From assembly GCA_963853835.1 (NCBI GenBank), contig OY970822.1, positions 49,874,404-49,938,403 of the forward strand: 64,000 nucleotides of DNA, in the 5' to 3' direction. The stretch comes from Calendula officinalis (lineage: Eukaryota; Streptophyta; Magnoliopsida; Asterales; Asteraceae). Shown here piece by piece: positions 47,861 through 60,134 of the stretch; position 1 is the stretch's first letter, and every line of letters begins with the position of its first letter. Position numbers and translations under genes: made by a program. The notes under the pieces are model-generated. The model was not told where the DNA came from, made no database searches, and was given only the letters and a program-made list of their open reading frames with translations.

Positions 47861-49360
47861 TATTAACCTATAATGCAAACACCCCCAAAATTAATATATA
47901 ATAACATCGAAAATACAAAATAAGTATATGAAATAGACTTATTTTGTAGAACAAACTTACACTAATTTGAAAATGTAAATGATCGGAAATGATAGAGATG
48001 TGTGACGATCTGTACTTTGGGGAAGAGTATTTGTAGAGGTTTTTAGGGGGCACTGAGAAGACGTGCATTTATGAACTGATGACGTTAAATGACGCATATA
48101 CATAAGAAAAATATCTTTGGTTATTTTTATTATTATTACTCCTATATTTTTAATTTTAAAAATAGAAGCATGTATTTTTCTGAAATTCTAGCATGTATAA
48201 TCATCAATGATTATACGATTTGTTAATTATCGATGGTTTAACTATTGTGTGTTTTTAAATTTTTGTGATCAACATGTACCATTTAAATCATATATGAATA
48301 AAGTTATTATTCATTTCTATAAACGTATAATCCTGATTATAATAATAAAATAATTCTGGTTTATATAATTAGTAATATTAATAGCTATAAAAATTTAATC
48401 CTCGGATTAAAACGTTTAAAGGACAGGGACAAATTTTAAATCCAAAACATTATGAATACTTTTATTATACGGAGTACTTTCAAAGAAGAAACGCTACTAA
48501 AGACAATGAAGTATTCATTTATTTCTATTTCAATTTTCAACTTCAAATACAAAACAATTAATTTAAAACAATGGCTTTTTAATTTAATAATTTCCAAGGC
48601 GAATGAAAGTATTCATTTATTTGCAGAGATTTTTAGGGGGCACTTGAGAAGACGTGCATTTATGAACTGATGACGTTAAATGACGCATATACATAAGAAA
48701 AATATCTTTCATTATTTTAAATCTTATTAGTATTAATCCTATGTTTTTAATTTTAAAAATAGTAGCATGTATTTTTCTGAAAAAGTAGCATGTTTAACAA
48801 TCCTCGATTATAAGATTTTGTTAATCATTGATGGTTTAACTAATGTGTGTTTTTAAATTTGTGTGATCAACAGGTACCATTTAATCATAGTTGAATACAT
48901 CTATTTATTAATTACTACAAACGTATAATAGTAATTATTTCTATTTCAATTTTGAAATTACTTCCTATACAAAATATTTATTTTAAAAATAATGACTTTT
49001 TAATTTTAACAAATTCCAAGGCAATGAAGTATTCATTTATTTGTATTTAGATTTTCAACTCTCAGGCGTGGGTTTGTTTTTCTAGGGGACGAAATGTTAT
49101 ATTAAAGATGACTTTTTTTTCGGTAAAGATTATTTGCAGAGATTTTCAGGCGGCGCTGAACAAAACTGCAATTATGACCTCTTTTTTGAAAATGGATCAT
49201 ATTTTAATACAAAAATAATTAATGTGTATTATTATTATTATTATTAATATTGTTAAATCGGAAATTTTTTAAACCGTTTCTGTTATTTTTAATATACGTT
49301 TTTTTACGTCATAATTTATTCACCGCTAATAAAACAATTTTGTTTTTGAAATCGGTGATG
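47861..49360. other. Repeated flank region without a gene
   Basis: 48040-48340 and 48600-48905 are diverged duplicates (GCATTTATGAACTGATGACG, AATGACGCATATACATAAG). A third flank block lies at 49060-49230 (GGCGTGGGTTTG, GGGGACGAAA). Scattered broken palindromes at 48190-48250 and 48790-48850. Confidence 0.5.
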
Positions 49361-50155
49361 CTTTTTAATATATAATGATTAATATAGTCTCAATTTTTAA
49401 AATTATGTTGTTTAATCATCGATGATTAAACTTTTGATGATGTATTTTCTTGGTGTTTAATCATCAATGATTATACTTGTTGTTTAAATCAATATTTAAT
49501 TATCGATGATTAATAAAATAATTATGTTTTTAAAATCAAAGATGTTGTTTAATCATCGATGATTAATCTTGACTATATGTTTAATCATCATTACTATTAA
49601 TCATCGATGATTAATAAAACAATTTTGTTTTTAAAATAAAAAATGTTGTTTAATCATCGATGATTAATCTTGACTATATGTTTAATCATCGATGATTAAA
49701 CTTTGAGGTTGTGTTTAATCATCAATACTATTAATTATCGATGATTAATAAAATAATTCTGTTTTTAAAATCAAAGATGATGTTTAATCATCGATGATTA
49801 ATCTTGACTATATGTTTAATCATCGATGATTAAACTTTGAGGTTGGGTTTTATCATTAAGTTGGTGCTTCAATCATAAATTATTAAACTAATCTGAATTT
49901 CTTATAAGATTTTGTTTAATCAATAATTATTAAATTTTGAGATTGTTTTTAATTATCGATAATTAAACTGGCTGTTGTTTTTAGTCATTTTAAAGTGATT
50001 TACCTTATATTTTTTGTTTTTAATAATATTTGGTGTTTAATCATTAATGATTAAACTATGACATTGTTTTTAATCATCGATGATTAAACTAGTCTGAAGT
50101 TTTTATAAAATGCTTTGAAATTGGTTTTAATCATCGATGATTAAACAACATCTTA
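49360..50155. repeat. Palindrome array P16
   Basis: About 18 copies. The phrase ATTAATCTTGACTATATG plus palindrome recurs at about 49560, 49660 and 49800, showing tandem spread of palindrome-spacer units of 110-125 bp. Confidence 0.92.
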
Positions 50156-50300
50156 TAAAAACCAACTACATACAATAATTAATATACATCAAAATGAACT
50201 TATATATAGAAGTTAATATTACAAATAACATATAAAATGTTCAAAAACTTGAAATTATTTATACGTCTTTAAACATACATTCATCACACGACCAACACGA

Positions 50301-51992
50301 TTAATCAAAAGCAAATATATTAGCAAATCTACAGAACACCAAATCCCACATACCAACATCATCCAACCCCCAATCTAACATCTGATAAGGCTCAAAGTCA
50401 GATAAATTAATACTTAACAATTCGTTCCGTCTAGACATCAAGATATCATAAACTTTCCTCCAGCTGTCACTCAAATTCCATGGTCCCTTTGATTCTTTGA
50501 ACTCCTCATTTAGAATGTTTAAAGCTTCTTGCTTCTTCTCCTGCGACATCAACAACATCCCCTTCACAAAAATGGCATCTTTTTGCCCCAATGAAATAGT
50601 GTTTTCCAATAGCAACATTCCTTCTTCTCAGTTCTCAAAAAAGTATTTGTCCTAATTAAACACATAAATCAAATTTTAATCAACAAAATTAAACATTGTA
50701 CAACTCATGAAGGATTAAGCAATATGATTATACGTTTTTTGATTAAACTCAAGGTTTAATGATTAATAACTAATGAATAAACGTATTTTTTATTTTGATT
50801 TAGTCTAATATCATCAGGGTTTTAAAAGGTAATAATATAAATAATTATCACAACTAATGAAGCATTAAACTACATAAATTAATCATTTTTTGCAAAATGA
50901 CATGAAAATAAAATTTTCGACATAATTAGTTATACATATGAAAATGACATGCAAATGAAATTATATTTTCTTGAAAAAATGCATAAAACATAAGAGTACC
51001 ATGCCATCTCTGAACATCAGGTTTGGGTTTCCAGCATCTTTGCATCTTTGGATGATTTTCAAATATTCAGGATTTAATCTCTCTTCCAATAAGATCAAGT
51101 TCTAGTTTTTTAAACACTGATGTTGAGTATACTGCTTCATTCATGGTTTTACACCTATCATTCAATCATTCCAAAAAATTAGAAACTAATAACGTCGAAA
51201 ATACAAAATAGGAATATGAAAATTGACTGAGTGAAAAATAAACTTACACTAATGTGCATTTGAAAACTTGTTTGGCAGATTCAACCGCAACAAATGATAG
51301 AATGTGTTCTAACAACGGAGTAGTTGTTAGGTCACAACGAACCCCAATATTGCTAATAACATCGGCAAAGACAAGATCGTATACGTCATACGATTATTCT
51401 TATTAAGCACAAACGTATAAAATGTGTTCTTGGTTGCGGAATAACCAAGAACACTCCACAAAGTGTTACATTTAGAATCGGGTTACCGGTGATACACACA
51501 AATGATCAACCGGGATCCAAAAGGATGAATAACAACTAAAGACTAAACCTCTATTTATAAGTGATAGAGGTTTTACAATTAACCCTATTCAAAATGTAAC
51601 TCCCAATTCTAATTAAGTGTATCCCATGTTTAATGGGATTCATTGATTACATCCATGATTAAAGGCATTGACTAATAAAGTGAATCGTGGGAAATCATGC
51701 ACTGATTGTGCAGCTCGGTCCGTGAACTCGATATCACCTCATACCGACCAACTCGGTATGAGACTAAGCTATACCGACTAACTCGGTATGAGTCGAGTTT
51801 CATTAAGCTTATTATATTATTAGAATTAAACACATGTATATTCATTTGTTCATCAGATTCACAAAGTAATAGGTTTGACCGGGTTTTTACCCTAACAGTA
51901 GTTATGTCAAGCATACGTGTAGAGAAAGATGAAGAACCTCCTGCTTCCATCTTGTTTCTTTTGAGTGTTTTTGAAGAACTTCCGACTTCCAT
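50301..51992 (-). pseudogene. F-box gene 1, broken by a solo LTR
   Basis: Same three-exon plan as the intact gene at 53297: exon 1 51248-51992 (holding the solo LTR), exon 2 51000-51154, exon 3 50301-50651. It starts MEVGSSSKTLKRNKMEAGG. Damage: solo LTR 51325-51897 inside the F-box region, a 2-nt loss in exon 2 after LELDLIGRE, and TGA at 50628-50630 where the sisters have CGA or CAA. The C-terminal part (LGQKDAIFVKGMLLMSQEKK) is the Sel1/TPR-like repeat region. Confidence 0.8.
51325..51897. mobile_element. Solo LTR in F-box gene 1
   Basis: 573 bp from TGTTAGGTCAC to TACCCTAACA, flanked by GTAGT (51320-51324 and 51898-51902). TG..CA ends, a 5-bp duplication and no interior mark a solo LTR; the end sequence resembles Copia LTRs. 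The sister genes lack it. Confidence 0.88.
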
Positions 51993-52049
51993 CTTCTTTT
52001 TGCTTATGAGAATGATAAAAATCTGTTTTTTTAAGGGTTAAAGTTTATT

Positions 52050-52260
52050 TTTTAAGCACCGAATGATGATCAGTTTCTGAGAGGTTAGAGTTGATATTTT
52101 AGAGCTGAATAATGATCAGTTTTTTGAACAGACGCGCAATGATGACTTTCTTTTTGAAAATTGTGCATATTCACTACAAATAAATATTAATTCGTATTAT
52201 TATTGTTATAATAATTTATTTTTATTAATATTAGAGTTTAGTCACAAATATTTAACCCAT
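52050..52260. promoter_or_regulatory. Flank block upstream of F-box gene 1
   Basis: GCGCAATGATGACTTTC, TTTTTGAAAATTGTGCATAT and TATTATTGTTATAATAATTT recur at 54460-54600 and 56520-56650, each 50-180 bp upstream of an F-box start. The orientation relative to the gene is opposite to that at copies A-C. Confidence 0.4.
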
Positions 52261-52309
52261 GAATACTTATTTGTATAAGAATCATCTACACGTCATAATT
52301 TTTATTTAA

Positions 52310-53170
52310 CGATGATTGAACTTTTACTATTATATTTTAAATCATTCATTATTCAACTTTGAGATTGTTTTTAATCATGGATGATTAACCGTGGTGTTGT
52401 TTTAGCATTAATGATCAAACTTTGAGATTATTTTTAATCATCGATGATTAAACTTTGGTGTTGTGTTTTAATCATCGATGATTTAATTCTGTTTTTAAAA
52501 TAAAACATGTTGTTTAATCATCATTGCCTTATCTCCGTTTTTTAGATACTCAATTCTCTATAAGATGATGTTTAATCATCGATGATTAATCTTGACTATA
52601 TGTTTAATCATCGATGATTAAACTTGAGGTTGGGTTTAATCATCGATGATTGAACTAGTCTGTATTTTTTTATTAAATGCTCTTTAATTACTAATGATTA
52701 ATCTTTGACATTTCTTTTAATCATCAATGATTAAACAGTTTAATCATCGATGATTAACCTTGTCTCCGTTTTTTAGATTCTCAATTCTCTATAAGATGTT
52801 GTTTAATCATCGATGATTAATCTTGACTATATGTTTAATCATTGATGATTAAACTTGAGGTTGAGTTTAATCATCGATGATTGAACTAGTCTGAATTTTT
52901 TATTAAATGCTCTTTAATTACTAATGATTAATCTTTGACATCTTTTTTTAATCATCGATGATTAAACAATTTAATCATCGATGATTAACCTTGTCTCCAT
53001 TTTTTAGATTCTTAATTCTCTATAAGATACTGTTTAATCATCGATGATTAATCTTGACTATATATTTAACCATCGATGATTAAACTTGAGGTTGGGTTAA
53101 TCATCGATGATCGAACTAGTATTAAATTTTTATTCAATGCTCTTTAGTCATAGATGATTAAACTAGTTTC
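52310..53170. repeat. Palindrome array P17
   Basis: About 25 copies, mostly TCGA-centred, arranged in about 233-bp higher-order units (TGCTCTTTAATTACTAATGA at about 52678 and 52911) like array P5, 44 kb away. Confidence 0.93.
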
Positions 53171-53296
53171 TGAAAAATCATAAAATTGTTCAAAAAAATT
53201 TAAATACATCAATTAGTAAACATCAAAGTTTTCTAATATATAAAAGCATAAAACTGTTCAAAAATCTGGAAATAATTTATACGTATTCAAAGGTTG

Positions 53297-54321
53297 TTAA
53301 TCATCCATCACATATGACACATAATTGAAACCAAAAATATCAGCAAATCTAGCGAAAAACACATCCCACATACAAACTTCACACTTCACTTCCAATGCCC
53401 AATCTATCATCTGATCTAAACTCATCTTGGGGAGATAGCCATGAGTCATACATTCATGCTCAAAGTAACCAATGTACAAAAGAAACAAATCGCCCCATCT
53501 AGACATCAAAATATCATACACTTTTTCCCAACTTTCTCTCACATTCCATGATCCTTTTGATAGTTTGAACTCTTCATTCTGAAAGTTTAAACCTTCTTCT
53601 TTTTTATCATGCGACATCAACAACATGCCCTTTACAAAAATAACATCCTTTTGTCCCAATGAAACAACCTCTTCCAATAGATGCATTCCTTCTTCTTGGT
53701 CCTCAAGAAAGTACTTGTCCTAATTAAACACATAAAACAAATGAAAAATTAATCATGAATAATTAATCATATTTAATCATGAAAAATTAAATTACATAAT
53801 TGTATCATATTTATCAAAATGTCATGAAAATCATATTTCCACAAATTACTTATAGACATGAAAAACAATTTAGATTTTGGAAAAATGCATAAAACAGAGG
53901 AGTACCATGCCATCTAAGAATATCAGGTTTGGGTTTCCAGCATCTTTGCAACTTTGGATAATTTTGTGAAATTCAGGATTTAATCTTTCTCTTCCAATAA
54001 GATCAAGTTCTAGTTTTTTAAACACTGATGTTGAGTATACTGCTTTATTCATGGTTTTACACCTACGACGCAATCATTCCAAAAATTAGAAACTAATAAT
54101 GTCGAAAATACAAAATAGTTATATCAAATAGACTGATTTGCACAACAAACTTACACTGGTGTGCAATTGAAAACTTGTTTGGCAGATTCAGACCCAACAA
54201 ACGATAAAATTTGTTCCAACAACGGAGTAGGTAAGTCAACCATACGTGCAGAGGAGTATGAAAAACTTTCTGTTTCCATCTTGGTTCTTTTGAGTGTTTT
54301 TGAAGAACTTCCGACTTCCAT
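53297..54321 (-). CDS. F-box protein of the At2g35280/At1g67623-like type, intact
   Basis: Exons 54155-54321, 53906-54062 and 53297-53719 with GT..AG introns join to 249 codons without a stop. After a Ser/Lys-rich start comes the F-box (VDLPTPLLEQILSFVGSESA, then KQVFNCTPVCK), which would bind SKP1 in an SCF ubiquitin ligase. Then come ELDLIGRERLN, CKDAGNPNLIFLDGM and LEEVVSLGQKDVIFVKGML, the paired-helix Sel1/TPR-like repeats typical of this plant F-box subfamily, probably the substrate-binding part. The tail carries SWEKVYDILMSRW. Sisters at 50301 and 55401 are damaged, so this is the only intact member here. A flank block lies upstream and palindrome arrays lie on both sides. Confidence 0.82.
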
Positions 54322-54399
54322 CTTGTTTAATTTAGAGAATGATAAGAATCTGTTTTTGAGGAGTTAAAGTTTTTTTTTTTTTAGAACCGAATGATGATT

Positions 54400-54619
54400 A
54401 GTTTTTTAGAAGGTTAGAGTTGATGATCAGTTTTTGGGCGGTTAGGTGAACTGAAAAGATGAGCAATGATGACTTCTTTTGAAAATTGTGCATAATTACT
54501 ACGAGTATATATTAAATGATATTATTATTGTTATAATAATTTATTTTTATTAATATTAGAGTTTAATCTCAAAAATTTAACCAAAGCATACTTATTTGTA
54601 TAAGCAACAATTTTGTATA
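54400..54619. promoter_or_regulatory. Flank block upstream of the intact F-box gene
   Basis: GAGCAATGATGACTTCTTTT, GAAAATTGTGCATAATTACT, then a TATTATTGTTATAATAATTT tract. It matches the blocks at 52050 and 56420. A promoter role is inferred. Confidence 0.4.
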
Positions 54620-55255
54620 ACATGCTCTTTAATCATAGATTATTAAACTTATTGTTCTGTTTAATCATAAATGATTAAACTTTTGAGATTGTGTTTTAAA
54701 CATCGATGATTAAACTTGGCGTTGTGTTTAATCATCAATGATTTAAACTTGAAGTTGGCGTTTAATCATAAATGATTAAACTAGTCTGGATTTTTTATAA
54801 AATGCTCTTTTAATTATAAGTGATTAAACTAGTTGAGACTGTTTTTAATCATCGATGATTAAACTAGTCTGTATTTTTTTTAAAATGCTCTATAATCATT
54901 AATGATTAACATTGTCTCCGTTTTTTAGATTCTTAATTCTCTTTAAGATGTTATTTAATCATCGATGCTTAATCTTGTGCACGTGTTTAATCATAGATGA
55001 TTAAACTTTTAGGTTGGGTTTAAGCATCGATGATTAAACTAGTCTGAAATTTTTACAAAATGCTCTTTAATAATAAAAGATTAAACCTTATTTTGTGTTT
55101 TAGCCACTAATTATTAAACTTTAACATTGTTTTCGATCATCTATTTTTAAGGTCATGTTTAATTTATAGATGATTAAAGTTTGGGATTATATTTAATCAT
55201 CAATGATTAAACTAGTTGAGATTCTTTTTAATCAACGATGATTAAACAGCATTTT
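54620..55255. repeat. Palindrome array P18
   Basis: About 16 copies with mixed centres (TCGA, TAAA, TCAA, TAGA), more diverged than P17. Confidence 0.9.
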
Positions 55256-55400
55256 GTAAAAACCAACTACATGACATTAATTAATAAATATCAAAGTGTA
55301 CATAAATATAGAAGTTAATTTTACAAAAACATAAAGTTGTTCAAAAACCAGAAAATATTTATACATATTTAAACATACATACACCACACGTCCCACACAA

Positions 55401-56362
55401 TTAATCAGAACCAAATATCTTAGCAAATCTACAGAACATCAGATCCCACATACAATATTCCAACCCCCAATCTAACATCTGATAAGGCTCACAGTTAGAG
55501 AAATTAATACTTAAGATTTCGTTCCATCTAGACATCAAAATATCATTTACTTTTTCCTAGGTGTAACTCACAATCCATTTTCCCTTTGATCGGTTGAACT
55601 CTTCATACAGAAGGTTTAAATTTTCTTCCCTTTTCTCCTTCGACATCAACAACATCCCCTTCACAAATATTGCATCCTTTTGTCCCAATGAAACAGCCTC
55701 TTCCAATAACAATATTCCTTCTTCTCGGTCCTCAAAAAAGTATTTGTCCTAATAAAACACATAAATCAAATTTAGTTAACAAAATGAAATATTTAATGTA
55801 TGATTATCACAACTAATGAAGTATTAAACTACATAATTTAATCATTTTTGTCAAAATGACGTGAAAATCAGATTTTCGACAAATTTCTTATGACATACAA
55901 AATAATTTATATTTTTTATTAAAAAAATGCATAAAAAAGAAGAGTACCATGCCATCTATGAACATCAGGTGTGGGTTTCTCGCATCTTTGCATCTTTGAA
56001 AAATGCTGTTAAATTCAGAACTGAATCTTTGTCTTCCAATAAGATCAAGTTCTAGTTTTCTATACACATCTCTTGAGTGTACTTCTTCTTTCATGATTTT
56101 ACACCTATGACGCAATCATTCAAAAAATTTGAAACTAATATCGTTGAAAATGCAAAATAGGTATATGAAATACACTGACTGTAAAACAAACTTACACTAA
56201 TGTGCATTTGAAAACTTGTTTTGCAGATTCAGCCCCAACAAACGATAAAATGTATTCTAACAATGAAATACTTAAGTCAACAATACGTGTAGAGGAGGAT
56301 GAAGAACCGCCTGCCTCCATCTTGTTTTTTTTTAGTGTTTTTGAAGAACTTCCTAATTCCAT
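55401..56362 (-). pseudogene. F-box gene 3, single in-frame stop
   Basis: Exons 56196-56362, 55948-56104 and 55401-55748; phases and lengths match the intact sister (167, 157 and 348 nt). F-box: VDLSISLLEYILSFVGAESA. The repeat region reads CKDARNPHLMFIDGM and LGQKDAIFVKGMLLMSKEKR. The only lesion seen is TAG at 55557-55559, replacing the Trp of SWEKV. A recent loss, or an allele difference. Confidence 0.82.
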
Positions 56363-56419
56363 CTTCTTTCCTTTCGAGAATGATAAGAATGTGTTTTTGA
56401 AGTGTTAAAGTTGATTTTT

Positions 56420-56660
56420 AAGCACCAAATGATGATCAGTTTTTGAGACGTTAGAGTTGATAATTTAGAGACGAATGATGATCAATTTTTTGGCGGTTAG
56501 ACTTTTAGTGGCACTGAGCAGACGAGCAATGATAACTTTCTTTTGAAAATTGTGCATATTTACTACGATTAAATATTAATTCGTATTATTATTTTTATAA
56601 TAATTTATGTTTAATAATATTAGAGTTTAATCACAAATATTTAACTAATTTTCACGTCAT
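56420..56660. promoter_or_regulatory. Flank block upstream of F-box gene 3
   Basis: GACGAGCAATGATAACTTTC, TTTTGAAAATTGTGCATATT, then an AT tract; third copy of the F-box flank block. Confidence 0.4.
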
Positions 56661-56689
56661 ACTTTTTATATTAACTATCATTGAACTTT

Positions 56690-57690
56690 TACTAATAATG
56701 TTTAGAATAATTCATTGTTAAACTATTCGTTTTTCAAAGCATAAATTCTATTTAATCAATAATGATTAAACTTTGAGATTGTTTTTAATCATGGATGATT
56801 AAACGTGGTGTTGTGTTTAGTCATTAATGATCAAACTTTGAGATTATTTTTAATCATCTATGATTAAACTTGGTGTTGTGTTTTAATCATCGATGATTTA
56901 ATTATGTTTTTAAAATAAAAAATGTTGTTTAATCATCGATGATTAACCTTGTCTCCATTTTTTAGATTCTTAATTCTCTTTAATATGTTGTTTAATTATC
57001 GATGATTAATCTTGAATATATGTTTAATCATCGGTGATTAAACTTGAGGTTGGGTTTAATCATCTATGATTGAACTAGTCTGAATTTTTTTATAAAATGC
57101 TCTTTTAATTACTAATGATTAATCTTTGACATTTTTTTAATCATCGATGATTAAAAGGATTAACGTTGTCTTCGTTTTTTAGATTCTTAATTCTCTATAA
57201 GATGATGTTTAATCATCGATGATTAATCTTTGACATTTTTTTAATCATCGATGATTAAACAGTTTAATCATCGATGATTAACCTTGTCTCCGTTTTTTAG
57301 ATTCTTAATTCTCTATAAAATGCTGTTTAATTATCGATGATTAATCTTGACGATTTTTTTAATCATCGATGCTTAAACTTGAGGTTGGGTTTAATCATCG
57401 ATGATTAAACGTGGTGTTGAGTTTATTCATTAATGATCAAACTTTTAGATTGTCTTTAATCATCAATGATAAACTTGATGTTGTGTTTTAATCATCGATG
57501 ATTAACCTTCTCTTCGTTTTTTAGATTATTAGTTCTCTATAAAATGTTGATTAATCATTGATGATTAATCTTGACGATTTTTTTCATCAACAATGATTAA
57601 ACTTGAAGTTGGGTTAAATCATCGATGATTAAACTAGTCTGAATATTTTAAAAAATTCTCTTTTTTAATAACAGATGATTAAACTGGTAT
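56690..57690. repeat. Palindrome array P19
   Basis: About 28 copies. The spacer CCGTTTTTTAGATTCTTAAT recurs at about 56955, 57175 and 57292 (with variants). Includes perfect TTAATCATCGATGATTAA copies. Confidence 0.93.
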
Positions 57691-57833
57691 CCACTAATTT
57701 TCATGTATATCAACATTCTGAACAACGGAATCATATAAAAAAACTACAAAACATCAAATTATAAACAATACATTATTTACTAATAATATTTGAATAACAA
57801 TTATGTTCTATTAGAACCTTAACATATATTTTT

Positions 57834-59172
57834 CTAACAATTTAAGGATTTATATTCATTTGAGATCTCTTTGATGACATCTTTGAACTCATCTTTTCTT
57901 TCTACCTCATCCTTTCTTTTCCAAAGTTCTTTAATAATCCGATTTTTTGAACCACGAGTCTTCTTTCTTAGTTATCTGCAATTTTATACCAACCAAGTGG
58001 CTAATAGGAGCTTTCATAAGTTGTTCTTGTGGTAGGAAGCACTCTTTTCCTTCTGAGTCAGTGTACATATATCCAGGTGGATATATTGCATGGCTTTGAT
58101 CTACGAATTTTAAATTATTAGCTACTTTTTGAATAAATTTATTGAACTCTGAGCAGGCATGAATGCACTCTGGAAGATTATTTATGTAAGCCTTTGACAT
58201 CACACAGAAGTCTCTATACTCGGATTGTTCCAAGCTTCCTCTTTCATAACATGTGTACATTATAGCATGGATTTCATCCTAAAAAACCTTTGACTCGAAA
58301 GTTCTAGATTGCATATCCAGAATCAACCTAATTAGCTTTTTCCAGTCTTGTAACCCAAGATCTTTTATAGTATTTAATGGAATTATCAATGGATCTTTTC
58401 GGTACAAACCAGTACAAGTAGTCATTATGGTGTCTTCTTCTTGTTGAATTGTAAAATTTTGTACCTCAAAGTTTATAGAGCAAATATCTCTGAATCCTCT
58501 TTGGTACGAATATCTTGGTTTTATGGGCTTTTGAATCCTCTTTTGCTTCTTGTAACTTCTTTTAGCACCAATTTTTGAGTTTATCCATGTAGAAAACAGA
58601 GACGAAGATGGAATCTCAGTTGGAGCAGGCACATCTTCCTTTTTAATGTCGTCAAACTGAATGGTTTGTTGCATTACAGTTTCTGCTTGAGTCCTTTTTG
58701 GGATTCGTTGCCCATCATCAGTTTCTGTTATTATTTGAGGATTTTGATCATCTTTTGACTTAGATGAAATATCTACATTTACCCGCGCCCTTTTGAATTT
58801 AGATATTGGAATATTATCTTCTAGATCTTCTTCAGGTAAATGTTTTTGAATGTGTTCATTATCATCTGTTGAATCATATGACTTATCTGCTTGTTGTTTT
58901 TTTGTTGCTTTTTCCAATTCAGCAGTATATTCCCTTTGAACGAGAGGTTGAGGAACTTTAATTGCAGTTGGTTCTGGTTGAGGTTCATCATCATTAGAGA
59001 TGGAGATTTGTGGTTTTGTTGGTGATGGTGAGTTTTTTGGAGGTATTTTGGGGGTTGGAGGTCGGCATTCTTGTTGTCTTCTATACCTAGTCCTTTCATA
59101 AGTTTTTACAAAAGAACTTGAACTCTTCTCCCCTTTGGCAGCTTGATCTCCTACAACATTATTACCGGACAT
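57834..59172 (-). pseudogene. Unrecognised transposon-borne gene with amber stop and late frameshift
   Basis: The first part (59172-58279, 297 codons) starts MSGNNVVGDQAAKGEKSSSS, is Pro/Gln/charge-rich, then has a more folded region (RGFRDICSINFEVQNFTI, TTCTGLYRKDPLIIPLNTIK, DLGLQDWKKLIRLILDMQSR). TAG at 58276-58278 interrupts it; the frame continues as DEIHAIMYTCYERGSLEQ, LPECIHACSEFNKFI, IYPPGYMYTDSEG to about 57945. There a shift leads to KNRIIKELWKRKDEVERKDE and a stop at 57834. No family recognised. It may be a nuclear accessory protein of the element. The stop could be an allele difference or true decay. Confidence 0.5.
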
Positions 59173-59194
59173 GAATAATTATTTTATGGTTAAA

Positions 59195-60075
59195 CTATAA
59201 GTTTAAAAAATAATCATATATGATTAAACATTTTTGTGTTTAATCACTAATGATTAATCTTTGACGATGTGTTTAATCATCTATGATTAAACTTTTGGTT
59301 TGTGTTTAATCATCGATGATTAAAGTAGGATGTGTATGATCCTAAGATGGTTAATCATCAATGATTAATAAAATAAAACAATCATTAATAAAACAAGTCT
59401 GTTTTTAAAATCGCAGATTCTGTTTAATCACTTATGATTAAATTAGTATCACTTTTTAATATTATTTTGGATAATCATCTATGATTAAACAATTCTGTTT
59501 AAAATCACAGATTTTGTTTAATCACCTGTGATTAAACTAGTACTCTAGTATCAGTTTTTAATATTATGTTGGTTAATCATCGATGATTTAACTTGGTGTT
59601 TTGTGTTTAATCATTAATGATTCATCTTTCAAATCGTTTTAATCATCGATGATTAAACTTGGTGTTGTGTTTAATCATCTATGATAAAAAAATTATGTTT
59701 TAAAATCACGGATGTTGTTTAATCACCTATGATTAAACTAGTAATCTAGTCTCCGTTTTAAATAAGATGTTGGTTAGTCATCGATGATTAAACTTTGTAT
59801 TGTGTTACAAATAGATCTAAAGATTTGTTAAATCATCGATGATTAATTCCAAATATATAAACCAGCATCTTATGAACATCAAAATCGCTAATTCATGTGA
59901 AACATAGACTCGTTTAATTACAAAGAGATAAAACAGCACTTTATTAACATCAAAATCATCAGAAACATTGACTTGTTTAATTATACATGATTGGACATAT
60001 TTTATTGATGTTTCAGTATTCAAAAACCTCAAACTTTTGATGTTTAATCATGTATGATATATCTTAAATTTTCAA
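59195..60075. repeat. Palindrome array P20
   Basis: About 17 copies between the unrecognised gene and copy E, with centres TCGA, TCTA, TCAA, CTAA, CCTA and CTTA. Confidence 0.9.
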
Positions 60076-60134
60076 AATAAGATTGATTTAAAAAAAAAGT
60101 TTATGTTTGCTAAAAAAAATTTGAAAGAAAACCT

